From: Hymenobacter algoricola | Lineage (GTDB): Bacteria; Bacteroidota; Bacteroidia; Cytophagales; Hymenobacteraceae | Length of the DNA: 64,000 nucleotides | NCBI RefSeq assembly: GCF_039539525.1 | Contig: NZ_BAABDH010000041.1 | Span: 62,001-126,000 of the forward strand | Reading direction: 5' to 3' | In this document: positions 56,792 to 64,000 of the stretch, piece by piece | How the letters are laid out: each line of letters begins with the position of its first letter | Position numbering within the stretch: the first letter of the stretch is position 1 | The notes under the pieces: generated by a model | Told to the model about the DNA's origin: nothing | What the model saw: only the letters and a program-made list of their open reading frames with translations | Databases searched by the model: none | Program-made: the position numbers and the translations under genes

Positions 56792-59368
56792 ATGGCGGAA
56801 GGCGAAAAAATCATTCCGATTAACATTGAAGACGAGATGCGCGGCGCCTACATCGATTACTCGATGTCGGTTATCATCTCCCGGGCTCTGCCTGATGTGC
56901 GCGACGGCCTGAAGCCCGTGCACCGCCGCGTGCTCTACGGCATGTCGGATCTGGGCGTGTCCTACAACAAATCCTATAAAAAGAGTGCCCGTATCGTGGG
57001 TGAGGTGCTGGGCAAGTACCATCCCCACGGCGACTCCTCGGTCTACGACACCATGGTGCGCATGGCCCAGGACTGGAGCCTGCGCTACCCGCTCGTCGAC
57101 GGCCAGGGCAACTTTGGCTCCATCGACGGCGACTCGCCGGCCGCCATGCGTTACACCGAAGCCCGCCTCAAGCGCCTGGCCGACGAGATGCTCGGCGACC
57201 TGGACAAGGACACGGTGGACTTTCAGCCTAACTTCGACGATTCGCTGGAAGAGCCCAGCGTGATGCCCGCCAAGTTTCCCAACCTGCTGGTCAACGGCAC
57301 AACGGGTATTGCCGTGGGCATGGCTACCAACATGGCCCCGCACAACCTGACGGAAGTGGTGGATGGCATTATTGCCTACCTCGACAACGAGGACATCACC
57401 ATTGCCGAGCTCATGGAGCACGTCACGGCGCCGGACTTTCCGACCGGCGGCACCATCTACGGCTACGAGGGAGTCAAGCAGGCCTTCGAAACCGGCCGCG
57501 GCCGGGTGGTGATGCGGGCCAAGGCCCACTACGAAACCCTGCCCAGCGGCAAGGAGCAGATCATCATCACCGAAATTCCCTACATGGTGAACAAGGCCTC
57601 GATGATCGAGAAGACGGCGGCCCTGATCAACGACAAGAAGATCGAAGGCATTTCCGACCTGCGCGACGAGTCCGACCGCGACGGCATGCGCATCGTCTAC
57701 GATCTGAAGCGCGACGCCATGCCCAACGTGGTGCTCAACAACCTGTACCGCTACACCCAGCTGCAGTCCTCGTTCGGCGTCAACAACGTGTGCCTGGTCA
57801 AAGGCCGCCCGATGACGCTCAACCTCAAGGAGCTGATCCACTACTTCGTGGAGCACCGTGCCGACGTCATTATTCGTCGGACGCGCTACGAGCTGGCCGA
57901 AGCCCAGAAGCGGGCCCACATCCTGGAAGGCCTGCTCATTGCCCTCGACCATCTGGACGAGGTCATCAAGCTCATCCGCGCTTCCCGCGACGGCGACGCC
58001 GCCCGGGCCCAGCTCATCGAGCGCTTCGCCCTGAGCGAGGTGCAGGCCCGCGCCATTCTGGACATGCGGCTGCAGCGCCTCACCGGCCTGGAGCGGGATA
58101 AGATCGTGCAGGAGTACGAGGAGCTGATGCGCCTCATAGACCACCTGAAGGCCGTGCTGGCCTCCGACGTGCTGCAGCGCCAGATCATCAAGGACGAGCT
58201 GCTCGAGATTCGGGAGCGGTACGGCGACAAGCGCCGCACCATGATCGAATACGCCGGCGGCGACTTCTCGATGGAGGACATGATTGCCGACGAGAGCATG
58301 GTCATCACCATCTCCCGCGAAGGCTACATCAAGCGTACCGCCCTGGACGAGTACCGTTCGCAGGCCCGCGGCGGGGTAGGAGCGAAGGGCGCCGCTTCCA
58401 AGCAGGACGACTTTACCGAGCACCTGTTTGTGGCTACCACCCACGAGTACCTGCTCTTTTTCACCGAGCTGGGCCGGGTGTTCTGGCTGAAAGTGTACGA
58501 AGTTCCGGAAGGAGGGAAGAACACCAAGGGCCGGCCAATTCAGAACCTGATTGAGATTCCGCGCGAGGATTCGGTCCGCTCGGTCCTGAATGTGCGCGGC
58601 CTGCGCGACCCGGACTATCTGGAAAACACCTTCCTGATGTTCTGCACCGAGCAGGGCACGGTGAAGAAAACTCCGCTGGAAGCCTATTCGCGGCCTCGCA
58701 CGGCGGGTATCAATGCCATTACCATCAACGAAGGCGACCGGCTGCTCGACGTGCAGCTCACCAATGGCAGCAGCGAGATTGTGGTGGCCCTGCGCTCGGG
58801 TCGGGCAGTCCGCTTCCCCGAGGGCAAGGTGCGCTCCATGGGCCGCAACGCCGCCGGCGTGCGCGGCATTACCCTGGCCGACGAAAACGACCGGGTCGTC
58901 GGCATGGTCTGCATCTCGGATCCGGAGTCGCAGGAATTGCTGGTGGTTTCGGAAAACGGCTACGGGAAGCGCAGCGCGCTCGACGAGTACCGCGTTACCA
59001 ATCGGGGTGGTAAGGGGGTGCGCGCCATGAAAATAACCGACAAAACCGGGGCCCTGGTAACCATTAAGGATGTGCAGGACTCGGATGACCTGATGATTAT
59101 CAACAAGTCGGGCATCACCATCCGTCTGCGAATGAGCGACTTGCGCACCATCGGCCGTGCCACCCAGGGCGTTCGGTTGCTGAAAATCAGTGCCGGCGAC
59201 GAAATTTCGTCGGTAGCCAAGGTGGCCGCCGACGATAAGGAACTGGAAGACGCTGAACTCGATGCGGTCCTCACCGGCAGCGCTGACGGGCAGGAGCCGG
59301 GCCCGGTGCCAACGGCCGATACTGATTTGGCTTCCCTTACTGACCCGGACTCGCTGAGCAGCAACTAA
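56792..59368 (+). CDS. gyrA: DNA gyrase subunit A
   Basis: An 858-residue topoisomerase subunit. MSVIISRALPDVRDGLKPVHRRVLYGM, HPHGDSSVYDT (S82 and D86 at the quinolone-resistance positions, wild-type), catalytic Y121 in AAMRYTEARL, a helical gate and a C-terminal beta-pinwheel with SQARGGVG and TNRGGKG GyrA-box-like motifs. The ending is acidic. Full length, no anomaly. Confidence 0.98.
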   Translation: MAEGEKIIPINIEDEMRGAYIDYSMSVIISRALPDVRDGLKPVHRRVLYGMSDLGVSYNKSYKKSARIVGEVLGKYHPHGDSSVYDTMVRMAQDWSLRYPLVDGQGNFGSIDGDSPAAMRYTEARLKRLADEMLGDLDKDTVDFQPNFDDSLEEPSVMPAKFPNLLVNGTTGIAVGMATNMAPHNLTEVVDGIIAYLDNEDITIAELMEHVTAPDFPTGGTIYGYEGVKQAFETGRGRVVMRAKAHYETLPSGKEQIIITEIPYMVNKASMIEKTAALINDKKIEGISDLRDESDRDGMRIVYDLKRDAMPNVVLNNLYRYTQLQSSFGVNNVCLVKGRPMTLNLKELIHYFVEHRADVIIRRTRYELAEAQKRAHILEGLLIALDHLDEVIKLIRASRDGDAARAQLIERFALSEVQARAILDMRLQRLTGLERDKIVQEYEELMRLIDHLKAVLASDVLQRQIIKDELLEIRERYGDKRRTMIEYAGGDFSMEDMIADESMVITISREGYIKRTALDEYRSQARGGVGAKGAASKQDDFTEHLFVATTHEYLLFFTELGRVFWLKVYEVPEGGKNTKGRPIQNLIEIPREDSVRSVLNVRGLRDPDYLENTFLMFCTEQGTVKKTPLEAYSRPRTAGINAITINEGDRLLDVQLTNGSSEIVVALRSGRAVRFPEGKVRSMGRNAAGVRGITLADENDRVVGMVCISDPESQELLVVSENGYGKRSALDEYRVTNRGGKGVRAMKITDKTGALVTIKDVQDSDDLMIINKSGITIRLRMSDLRTIGRATQGVRLLKISAGDEISSVAKVAADDKELEDAELDAVLTGSADGQEPGPVPTADTDLASLTDPDSLSSN

Positions 59369-59545
59369 ACCGCGGTAATACGGAGCCTGGGGGCTTTCAG
59401 GCACGGTATTCGATTTGGAATACGGCGTCTGAACGTCTGCCAGGCTTCTTTTCGGAGGTATCCGCAGCTGAACCTAGTGCTGATACCAGCCGTTTGTTCA
59501 AATATTTCCTTTCTCTCACCCTCGTTCCATTCTTCGGCAAAACCC

Positions 59546-60688
59546 ATGAAGAAGATTTTTCTGACGCTTGTAGCTGCTGCGGCGCTGCATACTGCTTCGG
59601 CCCAGACTTCGGCCGTCACCAGCGCTATTCTGAATCAGCGGCAAGGCCTGCTGGATAAAGCCCGTACGGATATTGATGGCGCTATTCTGAACGCCAAAAC
59701 CTCCGGTAAAGCCAAAACGTGGTATACCCGCGGCGAAATCTACGAGCAGCTGACGGCCAACCCGATCTTCGGCAAAGCCCTCAAGCCCGGCGAAGGCACC
59801 AAGGTGGCGTATGAGTCGTATACCAAAACTGTTGAGCTGGATACCAAGGATGGTGAATTTGGCAAGCAGGCCGTGCAAAAGCTCGGTAATCTGTACGGCC
59901 TGGCCCTTAATGCCGGAGTAGAAAGCTACAACGGCAAGAACTACGACGAAGCCTTGGCCTCGTATCAGATGGCCCAGCAGATTCGGCCGCAGGACACCAC
60001 GGCTTATCTGTATGCGGCGTATGCGGCCGAAGCCAAGCAGGATTTTACGGTAGCCAAGGATACGTACAGCAAATTGCTGGCGATGAATTATAAGTCGCCC
60101 GCACTGTACAGCCGTTTGCTGCAGATTGCCCGGCAGGAAAAGAACGACGCTGAGGCCATGAAAGTGGTGCAGCAAGCCCTGGTGGCGTATCCCAACAACA
60201 AAGCCTTCATGCTCGAAGAGCTGAACATGTATCTGAGCTCCGGGCGCGGTCCGGAGGCGATTGGAAAGCTGGAAAAGGCCATCGCGGCAGATCCGACCAA
60301 CGGGAATCTATATGCTGTATTAGGCTCGCTCTACGACCAGGGCAAGCAGCAGGAGAAGGCTCTGGGCGCCTACAAAAAGGCCGTTGAAGTAGATCCGAAC
60401 AACTTTGACGCTCAGTTTAATCTTGGAGTATACAACTACAACAAGGCGGCTGATCTGTACACCAAAGCCAGCAAGATGGACCTGGCAACGTACCAGAAGT
60501 CGGGCAAGAAGTTTGAGACGGATGGTAAGAAGTATTTCCAGGATTCTCTGCCTTACTTTGAGAAGGCTTTGCAACTTCAGCCAAACGATCGGGCGGTTAT
60601 ATCATCACTGCAGAAAGTGTACGTGCGGTTAGGTCGTCCGGCGGATGCTGAGCGTATGAACACGAAGTTGGAAGCACTGAAAAAATAA
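59546..60688 (+). CDS. TPR-repeat protein, exported
   Basis: A 380-residue protein. ATG 59546 gives signal MKKIFLTLVAAAALHTASA. Several TPR units (about 135-170, 205-310: YDEALASYQMAQQIRP; GNLYAVLGSLYDQGKQQEKALGAYKKAV; DPNNFDAQFNLGVYNYNKA). Probably a periplasmic scaffold. A strong terminator follows. Confidence 0.9.
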   Translation: MKKIFLTLVAAAALHTASAQTSAVTSAILNQRQGLLDKARTDIDGAILNAKTSGKAKTWYTRGEIYEQLTANPIFGKALKPGEGTKVAYESYTKTVELDTKDGEFGKQAVQKLGNLYGLALNAGVESYNGKNYDEALASYQMAQQIRPQDTTAYLYAAYAAEAKQDFTVAKDTYSKLLAMNYKSPALYSRLLQIARQEKNDAEAMKVVQQALVAYPNNKAFMLEELNMYLSSGRGPEAIGKLEKAIAADPTNGNLYAVLGSLYDQGKQQEKALGAYKKAVEVDPNNFDAQFNLGVYNYNKAADLYTKASKMDLATYQKSGKKFETDGKKYFQDSLPYFEKALQLQPNDRAVISSLQKVYVRLGRPADAERMNTKLEALKK

Positions 60689-60723
60689 GCAGCTCTATTT
60701 CTTAATAAGGGTAGAGGTGTAGG

Positions 60724-60762
60724 CAATGCCCGGACGCGGAAATAGTGTTCGGGCATTGTTTT
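60724..60762 (+). terminator. Terminator of the TPR gene
   Basis: CAATGCCCG (60724-60732) and CGGGCATTG (60750-60758) followed by TTTT. Confidence 0.75.
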
Positions 60763-61149
60763 CAAATCATTACTTAACATAATATAAATTATAAGACAAA
60801 GATGATTTTGGTTTTTGATGTATCTGTGGCCAGTTATTGGGTTGGTTACACCACTGGATGATTCGGTCAGCCAGGACCTATTGTATCCGTTTGTATCCAC
60901 GGTTAATCTGCTGGTTCGTCACCGCAGGGCAAGGTCGCTTTCTGGAATGGATGCTCTGGCTGGGCCGGTGAATCGGCCAAGCGTTGAGCGAATTCAGTTC
61001 AGCTGGTGGTTCATGAACAGGCCACGTTTTTTACTTTCATGGGATCTCACGATTCAAAACGACAAAGCCTATAGTAGCAGCTTCAGTAATGGACGTTCCT
61101 GAGGAGGTTGTATGAGCGCAGACCCCGCAATCGTGCCACCACTTGACCA
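60763..61149. other. Intergenic stretch without a gene
   Basis: An open frame at 60815-61102 has no good start context or family-like sequence and is not called. Confidence 0.4.
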
Positions 61150-61218
61150 CACTTGCAGCATCCCGTACCAAACCAGTGCACTGTGGTAGCTGGCCGCGCT
61201 ACCGAGATGCTGCAAGTG
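61150..61218. ncRNA. Candidate structured element (nested inverted repeats)
   Basis: A perfect 12-bp inverted repeat CACTTGCAGCAT (61150-61161) and ATGCTGCAAGTG (61207-61218) encloses the palindrome CAGTGCACTG (61174-61183) and a second hairpin GGTAGC (61185-61190) / GCTACC (61198-61203). As RNA this folds into a stem with two internal hairpins. It could also be a protein-binding site. Not a tRNA. Confidence 0.4.
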
Positions 61219-61513
61219 CGTGACTACGCCGGTCAGCACCACTTTGTTTTTCTGCGGGTCTTGCTAGCCCTTGGTTCACGCTCACCTCGGCGATATACTT
61301 TCCGAGACGCCTTGCTCCTGCCGGTTCAGCTTGCTTTACCGGCGACGGACTTTTCTATCCATCATCGGCACCTGTATTCAGTGAAAGTCTCACTGGGGCT
61401 CTTATCTGATCAATAGAGCCCGCTCAAACGCTCCCCTCCGCCCGCCCCTTCCTCTTTATGGTAGGTTGGTATTATTCTGAATAAGTACTTCTATGTATAA
61501 TCGCCATTCAGGC

Positions 61514-61586
61514 AAAGTATAAAAAAGTATAAAAAAGCCTGAAAAAGTATTACTTTTTTATACTTTATACTACTTTTTTATACTTT
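61514..61586. promoter_or_regulatory. Dense operator array upstream of the gene at 61629
   Basis: AAAGTATAAAAAAG at 61514-61527 and 61524-61537 (10-base step), and its exact inverse CTTTTTTATACTTT at 61553-61566 and 61573-61586 (20-base step). A further AAAAAGTAttACTTTTT dyad lies at 61542-61558. Sites are on one helical face. TATACTTG at 61594-61601 resembles the -7 box of the downstream gene, so a bound protein would block it. Confidence 0.7.
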
Positions 61587-61628
61587 TATGTCTTATACTT
61601 GTGTTTCCTGTTTGCTTCTGCCTTTGCC

Positions 61629-62636
61629 ATGCCTAAGACCATTGACTACCCTCGTACCACTTATTTAAGCGCCTGGGAGATTGCTGAAGTCGTTGATGAT
61701 ACTGGTGGCAAGTGTGCCATTGAGACCTGTGCCCGTAAGCTGAGCCGTAAGGTCAGCGGCTCCTTCAAAGCCATCATTGGTTCCGCAGTCAAGTTTGGGT
61801 TAGTCACCAGCAAGCGGGAGTTGTTGACCACGACGAACTTGTTCCGGCGTATCAAACACGCCTATGACAAGCAGGAAGAGAAGATTTACCATCGGGAGGC
61901 TTTTTTGCATCCTCCACTCTTCACCCAGATCTGCCGTAAGTTCCGTAACCGGGAGCTTCCCGTCCATATGTTTGACGTGATGCTAATCCGGGAGTTCGGA
62001 GTGGAGGAGATCAATGCCCAGAATGTTGCCAAGGCCTTCGTGGACGGGGCGCGCATGGTGGGCATCATCGACGAGCGAAATATCATCGCGGATATTGACT
62101 TATTAGCCGCTCAGACCGGCCCGCGGCGGGAGCTGGCCAGTGTAGAGCTACCTGCCAACTTGTTCAAGCAAACGACGGCGGCACCACCCGGTACAAACAA
62201 CCCAACCGTGGGTACCAGTTCTGCAACGGCCCCAGATACTCTTTCAGAGGATGTGCAGCCTAGTACTAACCGAGGACCGGCTATTATACTTCCCGTCCGT
62301 GGCAGAGACGCCGTATCCAGCCTCTTCGGGCTCGATACTGACGACATGGAAGACTCTGCGGACCCATCCCCGCCAAGCGCTTTAATAAGCGCTAGCACTA
62401 CCGCTACTCCAGCTGAAGCCGTGCCTTCAACTGGAGTAGCGGTGAACTCTTCTGCTGTTGTATCAGAGACATATTCAGGTCCACCGACAACGCCCTTCTT
62501 ACCCAGTAGCTCCGCAACCAGCTACTCAATTCACATCAGTGGTCCTGGCATTAATACCCAGCTGCTGATTCAGGACGCTGATGACCTGATTATCGTGAGC
62601 AGCCTGCTGGAGAAGATCCGCAAACGGCTTTCCTGA
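61629..62636 (+). CDS. DNA-binding-like protein of unknown function behind an operator array
   Basis: A 335-residue protein from ATG 61629. Residues 1-160 (TYLSAWEIAEVVDDTGGKCAIETCARKLSRKVSGSFKAIIGSAVKFGLVTS) look like a winged-helix module followed by a helical domain. A long Ala/Ser/Thr/Pro linker (about 165-290) carries strong DNA hairpins. Residues 295-335 (SYSIHISGPGINTQLLIQDADDLIIVSSLLEKIRKRL) form a conserved-looking C-terminal module. I know no function; autoregulation through the array is inferred. Confidence 0.7.
   Translation: MPKTIDYPRTTYLSAWEIAEVVDDTGGKCAIETCARKLSRKVSGSFKAIIGSAVKFGLVTSKRELLTTTNLFRRIKHAYDKQEEKIYHREAFLHPPLFTQICRKFRNRELPVHMFDVMLIREFGVEEINAQNVAKAFVDGARMVGIIDERNIIADIDLLAAQTGPRRELASVELPANLFKQTTAAPPGTNNPTVGTSSATAPDTLSEDVQPSTNRGPAIILPVRGRDAVSSLFGLDTDDMEDSADPSPPSALISASTTATPAEAVPSTGVAVNSSAVVSETYSGPPTTPFLPSSSATSYSIHISGPGINTQLLIQDADDLIIVSSLLEKIRKRLS
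62376..62443. repeat. Two inverted repeats inside the linker coding region
   Basis: AGCGCTT (62376-62382) / AAGCGCT (62387-62393), and ACCGCTACTCCAG (62400-62412) / CTGGAGTAGCGGT (62431-62443) with inner TGAA/TTCA pairing. Confidence 0.75.
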
Positions 62637-62818
62637 GCGGAACCACTACCCCTTTCCGACGGAATTGATTATTCGACTGCTTACAGCATAGAAGTATTAT
62701 GTTAAGCTTGGAAATGGTCATTTCAAACGACTGACGGCTTTTCATCTTATCTTTATTGCCTTGCTTATCCGCCGGCGGCCACTCCTGGCTGCTTTTTTCG
62801 TTCTTCCTCGCTCTGTCT

Positions 62819-63835
62819 ATGGCTTCGATTCTGGTTACCGGCTGCGCGGGGTTTATTGGGTCTCATTTGTGCGAGCAGCTTCTTTCCCAGGGACACCGCG
62901 TGAGCGGCCTTGACAACTTCGATCCATTCTACGACCGGACTATCAAGGAGCAGAACATGGCTGGCTTCGCGACCCACCCCCTGTTTTCGTTTCACGAACT
63001 GGACTTGCATCAGGGTGCCGAAGCCCTGGCCGATGCGCTGCCCGCCGAGCGCCTGGACCTGGTAGTACACCTGGCTGCCAAAGCCGGCGTAGGCCCTTCC
63101 GTGCGCCAACCGATTGCGTATCTGGAGGCCAACGTGGTAGGCACCGCTCAACTACTGGAGTGGATGCGGCTGCGGGGCATCGGGAAGCTGTTTCTGGCTT
63201 CCTCTTCTTCCGTGTACGGCAACACCCGCGAATTGCCCTTCCGGGAGGACATGCCCCTGCTGCAGGCCTGCATTTCCCCTTATGCCGCCAGCAAGCTGGC
63301 CTGCGAGCAGCTGACCTATACCTACCACCATCTGTATCAGCTGAACGTGCTGAACGCGCGCTTCTTTACCGTGTATGGCCCCCGGCAACGCCCGGACCTG
63401 GCGATACACAAATTTGTGCAGCTGCTGCGCGCCGGCCAGCCAATTCCGGTCTTTGGGGACGGAACCACCGCCCGCGACTACACCTTCGTGCTGGATACCG
63501 TGGACGGCATCGGCCGGGGCATCGACTACCTGCTCGGCCACGAACAGGTGTACGAAACCATTAATCTGGGCAATAAGCGCCCCGTCCAACTACTGGACCT
63601 TATCCGAACGATTGGACAGGCCGTGGGCCGGGAGCCACAACTGGCGTTCCACCCAATGCAGGCCGGCGACGTGGACGTGACCTACGCCGACATCCGCAAG
63701 GCCGAGCAGCTGCTGGGCTATGCTCCCCAGACAACGCTGGCCGCAGGTATCCGGCAGTTTGTGGCCTGGCTGGATGAGCAGCACCCATCTCAGCCTACCC
63801 TGCCGGCCGCAGCCCAACCAGCCGCGGCCTTGTAA
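62819..63835 (+). CDS. NAD-dependent UDP-sugar epimerase (UDP-glucuronate 4-epimerase-like)
   Basis: A 338-residue SDR enzyme. ATG 62819 gives MASILVTGCAGFIGSHL with the TGCAGFIG NAD-binding motif (7-14). LASSSSVYG (127-134), catalytic Y155 and K159 in SPYAASK, VFGDGTTARDYTFVLDTVDGI and AINLGN-type YETINLGNKRPV support a uronate epimerase. Likely supplies sugars for envelope polysaccharide. Confidence 0.9.
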   Translation: MASILVTGCAGFIGSHLCEQLLSQGHRVSGLDNFDPFYDRTIKEQNMAGFATHPLFSFHELDLHQGAEALADALPAERLDLVVHLAAKAGVGPSVRQPIAYLEANVVGTAQLLEWMRLRGIGKLFLASSSSVYGNTRELPFREDMPLLQACISPYAASKLACEQLTYTYHHLYQLNVLNARFFTVYGPRQRPDLAIHKFVQLLRAGQPIPVFGDGTTARDYTFVLDTVDGIGRGIDYLLGHEQVYETINLGNKRPVQLLDLIRTIGQAVGREPQLAFHPMQAGDVDVTYADIRKAEQLLGYAPQTTLAAGIRQFVAWLDEQHPSQPTLPAAAQPAAAL

Positions 63836-63850
63836 ACAACAGCCTAAAAG

Positions 63851-64000
63851 CTAGCTTACCCGCGGCGGCTCTTTGCGCAGCAGTACGATGTTACGGGCAT
63901 ACACCACGGTGCCGAAGACGTTGCCCAGGATCAGCACGGCATCGACGCGCAGGCTGGCGTAAAGCAGAATCAGCACGGAGCCCACGAGGCTGACCACCCA
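63851..64000 (-). CDS. LAB_N-domain protein (lipid A biosynthesis N-terminal), partial
   Basis: Only the last 49 residues are in the window (stop TAG at 63851-63853): VVSLVGSVLILLYASLRVDAVLILGNVFGTVVYARNIVLLRKE. The SLVGS, YASLR and YARN spacing fits the membrane LAB_N domain family. 5' end outside the window. Confidence 0.8.
   Translation of the reverse strand, partial: WVVSLVGSVLILLYASLRVDAVLILGNVFGTVVYARNIVLLRKEPPRVS

Noticed and set aside
56738..59404. Very long open frame antisense to gyrA (888 codons)
   Set aside because: It mirrors gyrA codon structure in high-GC DNA, is rich in His/Val/Gly/Ala/Leu as antisense frames are, and has no motif.
60815..61416. Two open frames (60815-61102, 61153-61416) as genes
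   Set aside because: No start context, mixed composition, no family resemblance, and the second overlaps the nested inverted repeats.
1..64000. CRISPR arrays or rRNA genes
   Set aside because: No regularly spaced long repeats and no rRNA-like sequence were seen.

Overview
The window reads as high-GC Bacteroidota DNA, most like Hymenobacter. The grounds are the protein families (gyrA, a LAB_N-domain protein, many short lipoproteins, CarboxypepD_reg-like modules), TAnnTTTG-type -7 boxes in front of several genes, and weak ribosome-binding sites in the host part. About 1-40,000 is a siphovirus-like prophage cut by the left window edge; about 40,100-64,000 is host chromosome.

Prophage, right to left. 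At 38,160-38,290 is a divergent control region. Rightward from it run a cleavable CI-like repressor, a superinfection-immunity protein with a SHOCT tail, and a small regulator-like protein. Leftward runs one long early operon (38,168 to 24,931) of tightly overlapping genes: small unknowns, an excisionase-like HTH protein, a phage sliding clamp, a C5-cytosine methyltransferase, a PP-loop (PAPS-reductase-like) protein with a duplicated motif, a DUF1376 replication protein, VRR-NUC, ASCH and HNH proteins. Late genes continue leftward: small and large terminase, a TIR-domain cargo gene, a structural protein, portal, scaffold, major capsid protein, a GNAT cargo gene, head-tail proteins, then (12,500-11,350) two tRNAs and a lipoprotein cargo gene. 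The tape-measure gene lies on the opposite strand, divergent from a two-frame tail assembly chaperone with an A9 slippery site. Three large tail/adhesion-type proteins follow, the last running off the window. Integrase and lysis genes are not seen and may lie to the left.

A 25-bp element occurs in five places (5,990; 6,847; 12,505; 21,677; 24,894). Four copies sit just upstream of a late transcription unit (tail protein, tape measure, structural protein, small terminase), always in the same orientation to the gene. The terminase copy is a perfect dyad. This looks like the phage late promoter/operator; the fifth copy is an orphan.

Host part: an IS5-family transposase remnant (40.1-40.5 kb); a large lipoprotein; a receiver protein convergent with a 1156-residue hybrid histidine kinase; exported MsrA; an alpha/beta hydrolase fused to a CarboxypepD_reg-like domain; a TlpA-like thioredoxin; a heavy-metal-binding lipoprotein; an L,D-transpeptidase; a conserved acetyltransferase-like protein; an HD phosphohydrolase; gyrA; a TPR protein; an unrecognised DNA-binding-like protein preceded by a dense operator array; a UDP-sugar epimerase; and the end of a LAB_N protein. 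No CRISPR array or rRNA was seen.
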